A stretch of 64,000 nt of DNA from an uncultured Spirochaetales bacterium (GTDB lineage: Bacteria; Spirochaetota; Spirochaetia; Sphaerochaetales; Sphaerochaetaceae): assembly GCA_949295125.1 (NCBI GenBank), contig CASFJV010000012.1, forward strand, positions 1 through 64,000, given 5' to 3'. The position numbers were made by a program, and so were the translations under genes. The first letter of the stretch is position 1. Each line of letters opens with the position of its first letter. Positions 8,160 through 16,578 of the stretch are shown here, piece after piece. Under the pieces are notes generated by a model, which did not search any database, had not been told where the DNA came from, and saw only the letters and a program-made list of their open reading frames with translations.

Positions 8160-9488
8160 CTAATGTGTTTTCTTCCATATTTCATCAGCAACAGGAGCCC
8201 ATGCATCTGCCCTTTCATGGCATTTCTCACATAGCTCGTCAACATCCTCCTTGTGCTGAAGGTCTGTTGATTCTGCACCGCTCTGTTTCACAACTTCACT
8301 CAGTGCGCCATAGTTATCGAGAAGAGGGCATGGCCTGAGATGGTTCTCATTATATGGCTGATGGGTCTTATAGCCCTTGAAAAGCGGAGACTGAAGAGCT
8401 TCAACAAGGCTCTTGTTCCTTATATTGCTGTCTGAATAGTGGATGAAGGCACACGGTTCGATATCGCCATTTGCATTTATATGGAGGTAGTATCTTCCAC
8501 CAGCAACGCAGCCCCTGACATACTCACCATCATTCCAGAAATCCATTGTGAAGATCGGTTTTGTCTTCCTGAATTTCCTGACCTGCTCATACATGAACTT
8601 CCTCTGCTCTGCAGTTACCATCAGCTCTACAGGAGAGCCAACGCCGACAGGCATGAATGTAAAGAGCCAGCAGAACTTAGCACCCATATCTATCATCCAG
8701 TCAAAGTACTCTTCAGAGCCGATTACATCCACATTCTCTTTCGTATAGCAGCATGATACGCCAAATGGAAGCTTATAGGCCTTCAGGATCTCCATTGCCT
8801 TCACAACTCTTGCATATGTTCCTTCCCCACGCCTGAAATCTGTTGCCTTTTCAAAGCCCTCCACGCTGATCGCAGGAACGAAATTCTTCACCCTCAGCAT
8901 TTCTCGGGCAAAGTCATCATCAATCAGTGTTCCGTTTGTGAAAGCGGAGAAGACGCAGTCATTATGTTTCTCGCATAGCCTTATGATGTCAGCTTTCCTG
9001 ACAAGAGGCTCACCTCCGGAAAAGAGGAAAAAGCTCATTCCAAGCTCTTTTCCCTGCCTGATGATATCATCAAGCTCTTCAAAGGAAAGGTTCAGCTTGT
9101 TGCCATACTCTGCTGCCCAGCATCCCGTGCAGTGCAGGTTGCATGCACTTGTTGGATCGATAAGCATAGTCCATGGAATGTTGCAGTCATATTTCTTAAC
9201 AAGATCATCATGCCTGACCTTCCATCCATAGAATGCGTTTACAATGAAATTTGTGAAAAGGGTCTTTCTCACATCATCATCGATATCCCTGTAAAGGCTC
9301 TTTAAAAGGATGTTCCAGTTATTGTCTTTATCATTTAATGCCTCCTTGATTGCATCCAGCTGAACTGTTTTCGGAGCAACCTTTTCCACAAGGCCGATGA
9401 TCTTCGGGATATTCTCTTCCGGATCCCTTTCAAGATAATTCAGAGCTGTTTTAAGCCCCAGTTTTGTTGCACTTTCTGTTATGTTCAT
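8160..9488 (-). CDS. Radical-SAM/SPASM-type enzyme, function unknown
   Basis: The 442-residue protein has an N-terminal helical region of about 100 residues, then the radical-SAM core with the iron-sulfur motif CNLHCTGC, the SAM-binding FSGGEPL segment and FTNGTLI. A cysteine-rich C-terminus (GCVAGG, IEPCAF, RPCPLL, CEKCHE) should hold auxiliary clusters as in SPASM enzymes. The ATG at 9488 (MNITESATKLG) is chosen because upstream in-frame residues look non-coding; it has no clear Shine-Dalgarno. TetR lies upstream, and SCP2-like plus alcohol dehydrogenase genes lie downstream behind a terminator. SPASM enzymes often modify peptides, but no precursor peptide is evident here, so a lipid-related substrate is at least as plausible. 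Confidence 0.85.
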   Translation of the reverse strand: MNITESATKLGLKTALNYLERDPEENIPKIIGLVEKVAPKTVQLDAIKEALNDKDNNWNILLKSLYRDIDDDVRKTLFTNFIVNAFYGWKVRHDDLVKKYDCNIPWTMLIDPTSACNLHCTGCWAAEYGNKLNLSFEELDDIIRQGKELGMSFFLFSGGEPLVRKADIIRLCEKHNDCVFSAFTNGTLIDDDFAREMLRVKNFVPAISVEGFEKATDFRRGEGTYARVVKAMEILKAYKLPFGVSCCYTKENVDVIGSEEYFDWMIDMGAKFCWLFTFMPVGVGSPVELMVTAEQRKFMYEQVRKFRKTKPIFTMDFWNDGEYVRGCVAGGRYYLHINANGDIEPCAFIHYSDSNIRNKSLVEALQSPLFKGYKTHQPYNENHLRPCPLLDNYGALSEVVKQSGAESTDLQHKEDVDELCEKCHERADAWAPVADEIWKKTH

Positions 9489-9551
9489 AAAGTGGAATTT
9501 AATGAAGTGAAAGTTAAACGGAAATAGCTTGAATATGTGGATTGTGTTAAT

Positions 9552-9578
9552 TTGGACATTCCCAGGCAAAATGTCTAA
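9552..9578. promoter_or_regulatory. Inverted repeat before the radical-SAM gene, operator candidate
   Basis: TTGGACATT (9552-9560) and AATGTCTAA (9570-9578) form a 9-bp inverted repeat with one G-T pair and a 9-base spacer. It lies in the short gap between tetR and the radical-SAM gene. It is not identical to the palindrome at 8062-8079 but shares a GACA/TGTC core. Confidence 0.4.
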
Positions 9579-9585
9579 ACAGTTC

Positions 9586-10146
9586 CTAGGCTTTGTCAGC
9601 CTTTGCTTTCAAAATTGCATCTATGCTTATTTCCACATAATTCAGAAGCTCTTTCGTGACCCTTTCTTCCGTTGGCCTCTCGCTGTCCACCCAGTTATAG
9701 AAATAGCCAATGAACGTGCTTGTGAAAAAGGATTTCATAATTCCCATTTCTTTCTTTGAAAGGGAGGCATCAGATATTTTGGCATCCAGTATCAGGGAAA
9801 CAACAGGATCTACAAGCATTTCCATATATGAGCGGAATGTACGGCTGTCTATTGCAGCATATGCATTGATGATCACTTTTCTTCTGGAATTAAGATCCTT
9901 CACGAATTTGAGAACGCTTTCCTTCCAGTTTCCATCCCCATTTCTTGCCTGCTGGACATACTCATTGATCTCTTTTTCCGTCGACCACTTCAGAAGGTCA
10001 AAAATATTCTTGAAATGGTAATAGAATGTCTGGCGGTTGACCCCTGCCCTCTTTGTAATATCTGATACTGTAATATCGCCTAATGATTTCTTATAAAGAA
10101 GATCTTCAAGAGCCATAGCAAGAGTTGTCTTTGTAAAATCTGTCAT
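9586..10146 (-). CDS. TetR/AcrR-family transcriptional regulator
   Basis: The 186-residue protein has an N-terminal TetR DNA-binding helix-turn-helix (ITVSDITKRAGVNRQTFYYHFKNIFDLL, residues about 26-53) and an all-helical C-terminal domain that would bind an inducer. The domain pattern is closest to TetR proteins with a DhaS-like C-terminus. The ATG at 10146 has GAGG 8 bases upstream; an upstream TTG at 10167 does not. It is the first gene of the minus-strand radical-SAM/SCP2/alcohol-dehydrogenase cluster and probably controls it, perhaps through the palindrome at 8062-8079. A TCTGTCA half-site matching that palindrome overlaps its own start codon. Confidence 0.88.
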   Translation of the reverse strand: MTDFTKTTLAMALEDLLYKKSLGDITVSDITKRAGVNRQTFYYHFKNIFDLLKWSTEKEINEYVQQARNGDGNWKESVLKFVKDLNSRRKVIINAYAAIDSRTFRSYMEMLVDPVVSLILDAKISDASLSKKEMGIMKSFFTSTFIGYFYNWVDSERPTEERVTKELLNYVEISIDAILKAKADKA

Positions 10147-10191
10147 TGCACTGACCTCTGTAAACAATTATATATGATTCTTTTAGGTATA

Positions 10192-10223
10192 GGAAGGAGG
10201 ATCAAGACCAGATCACTCCTTCC
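10192..10223. promoter_or_regulatory. Long inverted repeat between tetR and aroA
   Basis: GGAAGGAG-GATC (10192-10203) pairs with GATC-A-CTCCTTCC (10211-10223), 12 pairs with one bulged A and a 7-base loop. It lies between divergent genes, so it is not a terminator of either. It could be an operator or a structured tetR leader. Confidence 0.35.
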
Positions 10224-10357
10224 ATGCTGCTTCTTTTCATTCTCTTTAATGACAGAAAATCCTGAAACATCCACATTTTCCATGAAAATGCCTTTTACAT
10301 ATTCCAGATTGAGCTTTTACCTTTAAAAAAAATGGCAAAAAAGGTACATTCAATTCC

Positions 10358-11599
10358 ATGAAAGACAATTCTGCTATCTGGATTCCGGGATCAAAAAGCC
10401 AGAGCATAAGGGCACTACTGATTTCGGCATTCTCATTTGGAAAATCTATAATAAGGAATCCCCTGGTATCTGCAGATACCATGAGCACTTTAAATGCATT
10501 AAAGGCACTGGGAGCAAGGATTGACTACAGCGAGAAAGAAAATGCATTCCTTGTGGATTCCACGGATCTCGGGAAAGGGGAAGAAAGCATTACACTGGAC
10601 CTTGGAAACAGCGGAACTGGAACATACCTACTTCTGGGACTTGCTGCATCCCTTGGAAAAGAGATCACGATAAAGGGGGATGAAAGCCTTTCAGGCAGGC
10701 CTATTGGCCCCCTCTGCGATGCTTACAGGGCACTTGGCGCAGATGTCAGGGACAAAAGCGGCTACCTTCCCCTGAGCATAAAAGGGCCTCTTAAAGGAGG
10801 TAAAGCCACAATCGAATGCAGGACCAGCCAGTACCTGTCCAGCCTGCTTTTAGGCTCTGTGCTCTCAGAAGGCGATGTGGAGATAGAATGTCCACTCCTT
10901 TATGAAAAGCCATATGTCACAATCACACTCTCATGGCTGGACAGCCAGAACATAGAATACAGGATTTCCGATGATTACCTCCACAGCTATGTGAAAGGGA
11001 GACAGCATTTCAGCAGTGGAGAGTTCCAGGTCTCAGGGGATTACTCATCGGCTTCATTTTTCCTTGTACTTGCTGCAATACACGGAAAGGACATAACCAT
11101 ACTGGGCCTTGACAGGAATGACAGCCAGGGAGATAAGAGAGTCCTTGAAGTGCTTGAAGAAATGGGTTGCACTGTAACATGGATTGAAAACGGCGTCAGG
11201 CTGAAAGGGCCTGAAAAACTGAAAGGAGGGACATTTGACATCAATGACATACCAGATGCCCTTCCAATACTCTCTGTGGCTGCACTTTTCGCAGACTCTG
11301 ATGTGAAGCTGACAAATGTGCCTCAGGCAAGGATCAAGGAAACAGACAGGATAAGGGCAATGCACCTGGAACTTGAGAAGCTTGGCGCATCCATCATAGA
11401 GGAAGATGATGGCCTTATAATAAAAAGCGGAGCAAAGCTTCATGGGGCAGAGGTATCTGGCTACAAGGACCACAGGATTATAATGTCGCTTTCAATACTT
11501 GGAACGGCAGTTGACGGAATCAAAATTGATGACGTTTCCCATGTGAACGTCACATTCCCGACATTCTTTGAACTTTTGAGTGAGGTTAACGGTGACTAG
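10358..11599 (+). CDS. aroA: 3-phosphoshikimate 1-carboxyvinyltransferase (EPSP synthase)
   Basis: This enzyme joins shikimate-3-phosphate and phosphoenolpyruvate in the pathway to chorismate and aromatic amino acids. The 413-residue protein keeps PGSKSQSIRAL (10-20), GNSGT (83-87), SLSGRPIGPL, TSQYLSSLLL, SGDYSSASFF, DIPDALP, KETDR and DHR. Two positions are unusual: the loop after GNSGT has tyrosine where arginine is common, and the C-terminal lysine before TFP is valine (residue 398). The ATG has no Shine-Dalgarno; TTTAAA-17-TACATT ends 7 bases before it, so translation may be leaderless. The next gene overlaps its end by 8 bases. No other shikimate gene is in the window. Confidence 0.9.
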   Translation: MKDNSAIWIPGSKSQSIRALLISAFSFGKSIIRNPLVSADTMSTLNALKALGARIDYSEKENAFLVDSTDLGKGEESITLDLGNSGTGTYLLLGLAASLGKEITIKGDESLSGRPIGPLCDAYRALGADVRDKSGYLPLSIKGPLKGGKATIECRTSQYLSSLLLGSVLSEGDVEIECPLLYEKPYVTITLSWLDSQNIEYRISDDYLHSYVKGRQHFSSGEFQVSGDYSSASFFLVLAAIHGKDITILGLDRNDSQGDKRVLEVLEEMGCTVTWIENGVRLKGPEKLKGGTFDINDIPDALPILSVAALFADSDVKLTNVPQARIKETDRIRAMHLELEKLGASIIEEDDGLIIKSGAKLHGAEVSGYKDHRIIMSLSILGTAVDGIKIDDVSHVNVTFPTFFELLSEVNGD

Positions 11600-12023
11600 C
11601 ATTATATACAGCTCTGAAAGGGCAAAAGAGATAGCAGGAATGCTTGAGCACGATGAGACAGTAAATGCAAAGGACATGCAGGACATTGATCCTGATACAG
11701 ATGTTCTGGGCTTTATTGTTGAAAACAATGGCTCTGCACTTCCATTATCAATTGAAAAATATATAGAGGATGCAGTCTCAGGCCGTGATAATCAGAACAT
11801 CGGCTATATATTTGCCATTTTCCTCTCTCCATCTAAATGGGCGGCAAACAGGATGCAAGCGCTGCTAGCTGATTCAGGCTGCGTCCTTTCATATCATGCT
11901 GCAATCGGAGAGGAAAGCATTGAAAGCATTAAGGAAGATATAAGAGGGGAAGAATTCAGGATACCCGGAAACGGGATCCTTTACAGGCTTTTCAGGAAGA
12001 AGCTGAAAGCATACAGAGATTAA
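11592..12023 (+). CDS. Flavodoxin-fold-like hypothetical protein
   Basis: The 143-residue protein has an alternating beta/alpha pattern: SIIYSSERAKEIAGML at the start, LGFIVENNGSALPL in the middle, and IGYIFAIFLSPSKWAANRM later. This order resembles the flavodoxin-like part of EFR1-type or small flavodoxin proteins, but the phosphate loop is not canonical, so flavin binding is uncertain. The GTG at 11592 is preferred because GAGG lies 6 bases upstream; it overlaps aroA by 8 bases, implying coupled translation. MalY follows after 9 bases. The function is not known. Confidence 0.6.
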   Translation: MTSIIYSSERAKEIAGMLEHDETVNAKDMQDIDPDTDVLGFIVENNGSALPLSIEKYIEDAVSGRDNQNIGYIFAIFLSPSKWAANRMQALLADSGCVLSYHAAIGEESIESIKEDIRGEEFRIPGNGILYRLFRKKLKAYRD

Positions 12024-12032
12024 GGAGAACAT

Positions 12033-13253
12033 ATGCCATTCAATTTTGATGAAGTGGAAAACAGAAGAGGGACAGACAGCGTAAAGTGGAGTGAAGATGC
12101 CCTTGAGGCAATCTGCTCAAACAGGAATGCAGATGCATTCTGGGTTGCGGATATGGATTTCAGGACTGAGCCTCATATCAAGGCAAAAGCAGTGGAAGAA
12201 GCTGAACGCGGCATTTTCGGCTACCCTGTAGAAACGCCTGTTACGGATGTCTTTGCCGCATGGACAGAAAAAAGGCATAACTGGAAGATAGATACGTCAA
12301 GGACAGTATTCGTAAATGGACTGCTGCATGGCATAGGTCTTGCAATAGATATCTTCACTAAACCGGGTGATAAGATCCTTGTGCCTGAACCTACATACCG
12401 CCCATTCGTTGAGATGTGTGAAGACAGCGGACGCATACGCCTTCCTCTTCAGTTAAGGGAAAATGGAGACGGAACGTTCTCTTTTGACAAGGATGACTTC
12501 AGGAAAGCTGCAAAGGAAGCAGACATGATCCTTTTCTGCTCTCCGCATAACCCTACGGGAATCGTTTTCAGCCATGATGAGCTTTGCACAGTGCTTGAAA
12601 CAGCAAAGAGCAGAGGCATCCCTGTAATATCAGATGAGATACATGCAGACCTTACCCATCCCTCCTACACCCACATCCCGATGGGAGCAGCAAATGAAAA
12701 GGTGAATGCCGATGTAATTACGTTCATGGCTCCATCAAAGACATTCAATCTTGCAGGAGAGCATGCAGGATTTGCTGTGTTCTCAAATGAGGAAATGCTC
12801 AGGGAATATGAGAGGAAGCAGAGGGCTCTGAGGGTCACTTCTCCCGGCTACACGATCAAGCAGCTGATGTGCACAGCTTACAGTGAAGGCTATGAATACA
12901 ATAAGGAGCTGTGTGAATACCTTGAAGGGAATGTGAAAGCAATAGAAAGCTATCTCAGGGAAAACTGCCCTGAAGTGAAAGTATCCAATTCAGGATCTTC
13001 ATTTGTCGCTTTCCTTGACTTTTCTGAGGTCTTTGACAGGATCAGGGAAAAAGTCCTATCAGATCCTGAAAAATACAGGATAGCTGGAGGAATCCTTTCC
13101 ACGTTCTTTGGAGTGGAGGCTGCAGTATGCATGAATGATGGAACATGGTTCGGCCCATACTATGAGAAATATGCACGCATAAACTACGGAACAAGCAGAA
13201 AGCTGACACTCAATGCGGTAGAAAGGATTGTAAGGGCCATCAAATCCCTTTAA
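12033..13253 (+). CDS. MalY/PatB-family PLP-dependent cystathionine beta-lyase
   Basis: This fold-type I pyridoxal-phosphate enzyme probably splits C-S bonds, as MalY and PatB do with cystathionine or cysteine conjugates. The 406-residue protein has the family start FDEVENRRGTDSVKW, the WVADMDF segment, SPHNPTG, SDEIHADL, and the cofactor lysine in APSKTFNLAG. TAAGGAG lies a few bases before the ATG at 12033. It forms an operon with aroA and the flavodoxin-like gene. Its last 14 bases overlap the 3' end of the convergent addA gene. A role in methionine synthesis or cysteine breakdown is likely; a plain aminotransferase is the alternative. Confidence 0.9.
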   Translation: MPFNFDEVENRRGTDSVKWSEDALEAICSNRNADAFWVADMDFRTEPHIKAKAVEEAERGIFGYPVETPVTDVFAAWTEKRHNWKIDTSRTVFVNGLLHGIGLAIDIFTKPGDKILVPEPTYRPFVEMCEDSGRIRLPLQLRENGDGTFSFDKDDFRKAAKEADMILFCSPHNPTGIVFSHDELCTVLETAKSRGIPVISDEIHADLTHPSYTHIPMGAANEKVNADVITFMAPSKTFNLAGEHAGFAVFSNEEMLREYERKQRALRVTSPGYTIKQLMCTAYSEGYEYNKELCEYLEGNVKAIESYLRENCPEVKVSNSGSSFVAFLDFSEVFDRIREKVLSDPEKYRIAGGILSTFFGVEAAVCMNDGTWFGPYYEKYARINYGTSRKLTLNAVERIVRAIKSL

Positions 13254-16200
13254 CCTCCCTGCCATTTATATCCCAGATGGGGCCGGCAGACATGTCCCTC
13301 AGATAAAGCAGCAGGCCGAAGCACTTCTTCCTATAGATCTCTTCGGCCCCTTTTATATAGCCAAGGATCTGTGCCTTGTGGAAATCAGGGTTTTTCTCCT
13401 TATCAGTCTTATAGTCCACGACAAGATTGAAATCATCAAGGAACACGATCAGGTCCATAGAGCCTTCAAGCAGGGAAGAATCAGAATAAGAATAGAATCT
13501 TTCTTCTGATTTCACTTTGTGAGGAGCTATGTATTTCCTGAAGAACTCGGAGCTGACAAAGCTTTCAACCATTTCATCCGCAACTTTGTTAAATAGAATC
13601 AATTCCTTGCTGGATAATAAGCTATTACTATAGTTAGGACTCATTACTTTCCTAAAGTAGCTATCTATCTTTGCATGTACGAGGCTTCCGAAATCCGAAT
13701 AGGCTGAATAACGGTCAAGAATCTGGTCAAGATCATAGGCAAGAGCTTTTAGGGATGGATAGGAACCCGTAACATCATACCTTTCATCATTTTCATGGCT
13801 TAATGCCTTTATGCCCTTGCTGCCCTCTTCCGCTTCTCCTCTTTCCAGAGGCACCTTTCCATAGTACTGAGGGAAATCATTTGGCTTTTCCCAGATATTC
13901 TCGATATCCCCTTCCTTCAGTGTCCTGAAGACTGTCTCTTCAGCTTTAGCTCCAGAAAGATGCAGGGCATTCCTGTACATGCTGTAAAAAGACCCTTCTT
14001 TCGCCTTCTTTCCAGAGGCCACCAGAACCAAATGGCTTTCTGCCCTTGTAAGAGCCACATAGAAAAGCCTCTTTTTCTCCGCCTCTTCCCTCCTTGCCTT
14101 CTCATCCGAGAGAATGCTTCTCAGGCTTTTTGCATCCTTTGTCCCGGATGAGATCATATCGAGAGCTGTGATGCCAAGCGTATCATCATGCATGTATGCT
14201 GATGAAGTTCTCCCTTTTGCAGTGCTGTTAGTTCCAGCCAGTATCACTATAGGGAATTCAAGGCCTTTAGACTTATGAATGTTTATGAGATTCACTCCCT
14301 TTGCGCTGAGCCTGAGCAGCTCTATATCCAGCTTTGAAGGAGTTCCGATATTCGATTTGAGAAAAACACGGAAGCTGAAGATATCCCCTGCCTTCCTCGC
14401 CTCTTCCCATAAGTACTCATAGTGCTCCCTATATGATGAAAGGCTCATTTTTGACTCAATATATGCACTGTATCCGGACTCGAAATACAGGATATCCAGT
14501 ATTTTCTCAGCACTTAAGCGCCCTGCTTCCATCTTCAGGCGGCAATAGAATGCCCTGAGATCATTCATTTTCTTCCTTTCCCCGGCTGAAAAGCTGCTCA
14601 GTATCTGAGTGAAAGGCTCACCTGCAAGTTCTGTACCACTGAACGCATCTGATATTGAGAGGATTGCATCATCTCCAAGCCTTATGAAAGGAGAACGCAA
14701 AACGGCAAGATAGCTCTCCTTATCTTCTGGGAAAATGAGGATGGACAGGAAAGCGAGGATATCATAGCTTATTGCCTCTGTTGTGATTGAGTTACTTGAG
14801 ACAACCGTATATGGGATGCCCATCCTCCTCAGTGTTTTTTCAAGAGGCATCTGGCTCCTGCTTGTCCTGTAAAGGACTGCAATGTCATCATAGGCAGGTT
14901 TTCTAAGGATGCCATTTTCTCCAGGAATGGAGAATGATGGGTCACTGACGATGCCAGTTATGTATGATGCAATGAATTCTGCTTCATTTTCTGCATCATT
15001 CAGGTCTTCCCCATCTCCATCATTATCTGCATTTTCTGTATCATGAACATCTTCAGCATCTTCTTTTGCCGAAGAACTGCTGATGCGGAGGATATCTGAC
15101 TCAGCCAGAACGATCCTGCTCTCAGCCAATCTGCTTCTTGCAATAATCGGTTCAAAAGAAGCCTCATAGCTTCCGTTCCTGCAAAAAAGAGATGATGAGA
15201 CCTTTCCAAACCCATGTAGCTCCGTTTCTGCAAATATATATGGGAATATCCTGTTGAAATGCTCTACAAGCCCAGGCTCTGACCTGTAGTTCTCCCTCAT
15301 TGAAAGGAATGCACCGCCAATTGAGAGTATCTCATCCTTGAGGGAGTTGAACACAGAAACATCAGCTCCTCTGAATGAATATATGCTCTGCTTGTCATCA
15401 CCAACAAAGAACAGCTTTGTATTATCAAGATCGGCTATAGCCGGAATTCCCAAGCCGTCAAGATCTTCCCTTTCGCTCAGTATATAGAGGAAATCTCGCT
15501 GCTTTGCCGAGTTATCCTGGAACTCGTCAATCATTATGTACCTGAATTTCCTCTTGTAGAATGACCTGACGCTTTTAACGTCCATCAGTATTCTCAGGGC
15601 AAGATCTGCAGTATCAGAGAAGTTAAGCTTTCCAAGCCTGCGCTTTTCACTGTTAAGGCGCCTGGAAAAGCGGGAGAAAGCATCAAAATAGAACGTGTCA
15701 GAATCCATATTCTCCCTTATGGCCGATAAAAGGCTTGCAGCAGGCCGCCAGGCATCCTTTATAGCGCTTTTTATCCCCATGAATGACTTCTTCCTGAGCT
15801 TTTGAAGGTTGAATGGGATAAGGCGGGAGTAGTTTCCGCTCTCAAGTGTTTTCCTCGCCTCATAAATGGAATCAGGATCATTCCTGTCAAAAAGGAATAT
15901 GCCATCCATATCCGGCGTTTTCATTTTCTCAATCTCATCTAAAACAGAACTCGCATAATCTAAATAAATTTTTTCAATCCGATTAAGGAATGTTTTATAC
16001 TTATTTCTTTCTGTTTCTGCATCAAAATCCGTAATAATCGTTATATCTGATGCAAGATGTGAGAAGATGTCCTTTGAGATGGTGCTTGGAGAAACCAGCT
16101 TTGCAAGTTCCATAAAGGATGGATCCTTTTCCTTGAAAAGCGTTTCTACGACATTTGAAATGAGTTCATTTTCCTCGTCTGGATCAAGTATCTCAAAATC

Positions 16201-16578
16201 CCTTGAAATGCCATAGCGGGCGCATTCAGTGCGGGCAATTTCATTTGCGAAGGAATCAAGAGTGGCAATGCTTGAGGATGCAAAACGCTCCATCTCTTCT
16301 TTTATATAGCTATCATCATCTGCCAGCATCCTCAGCAGGCTGTATATCCTGCCGTACATTTCAGATGCAGCTTTTTTCGTGAATGTCAGGGTCAGTATCT
16401 CGTCAACATGTGCCTTCCTTTCCAGTACAAGCCGGATAAAGCGGTACGAAAGTACAGTTGTCTTTCCACTTCCGGCCCCTGCTGATACAACAGTCGCAAT
16501 ATTGCTCTTCACTACAGCCATCTGGTCGGGAGAAAGTTTCCTTCCAGCTTTTTCCATAAAAGAATCAAAGGAAATCAT
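13240..16578 (-). CDS. addA: AddA/RecB-like helicase-nuclease subunit
   Basis: This is the UvrD-type ATPase subunit of a RecBCD-like enzyme for processing double-strand breaks. The 1112-residue protein has Walker A GAGSGKTTV near residue 33, Walker B IDEFQD, the later helicase motifs SYRFI, GDDKQSIYSFRGAD, NIHKSKGLEFP and VALTRA, and a C-terminal PD-(D/E)xK nuclease with VVDYKTDK. Its ATG overlaps the addB stop (ATGA), and AGGAGG lies 11 bases upstream; the earlier in-frame ATG at about 16602 would overlap addB further. The addB-addA order on one strand supports the assignment. Its 3' end overlaps the convergent malY by 14 bases. Confidence 0.92.
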   Translation of the reverse strand: MISFDSFMEKAGRKLSPDQMAVVKSNIATVVSAGAGSGKTTVLSYRFIRLVLERKAHVDEILTLTFTKKAASEMYGRIYSLLRMLADDDSYIKEEMERFASSSIATLDSFANEIARTECARYGISRDFEILDPDEENELISNVVETLFKEKDPSFMELAKLVSPSTISKDIFSHLASDITIITDFDAETERNKYKTFLNRIEKIYLDYASSVLDEIEKMKTPDMDGIFLFDRNDPDSIYEARKTLESGNYSRLIPFNLQKLRKKSFMGIKSAIKDAWRPAASLLSAIRENMDSDTFYFDAFSRFSRRLNSEKRRLGKLNFSDTADLALRILMDVKSVRSFYKRKFRYIMIDEFQDNSAKQRDFLYILSEREDLDGLGIPAIADLDNTKLFFVGDDKQSIYSFRGADVSVFNSLKDEILSIGGAFLSMRENYRSEPGLVEHFNRIFPYIFAETELHGFGKVSSSLFCRNGSYEASFEPIIARSRLAESRIVLAESDILRISSSSAKEDAEDVHDTENADNDGDGEDLNDAENEAEFIASYITGIVSDPSFSIPGENGILRKPAYDDIAVLYRTSRSQMPLEKTLRRMGIPYTVVSSNSITTEAISYDILAFLSILIFPEDKESYLAVLRSPFIRLGDDAILSISDAFSGTELAGEPFTQILSSFSAGERKKMNDLRAFYCRLKMEAGRLSAEKILDILYFESGYSAYIESKMSLSSYREHYEYLWEEARKAGDIFSFRVFLKSNIGTPSKLDIELLRLSAKGVNLINIHKSKGLEFPIVILAGTNSTAKGRTSSAYMHDDTLGITALDMISSGTKDAKSLRSILSDEKARREEAEKKRLFYVALTRAESHLVLVASGKKAKEGSFYSMYRNALHLSGAKAEETVFRTLKEGDIENIWEKPNDFPQYYGKVPLERGEAEEGSKGIKALSHENDERYDVTGSYPSLKALAYDLDQILDRYSAYSDFGSLVHAKIDSYFRKVMSPNYSNSLLSSKELILFNKVADEMVESFVSSEFFRKYIAPHKVKSEERFYSYSDSSLLEGSMDLIVFLDDFNLVVDYKTDKEKNPDFHKAQILGYIKGAEEIYRKKCFGLLLYLRDMSAGPIWDINGREVKGI

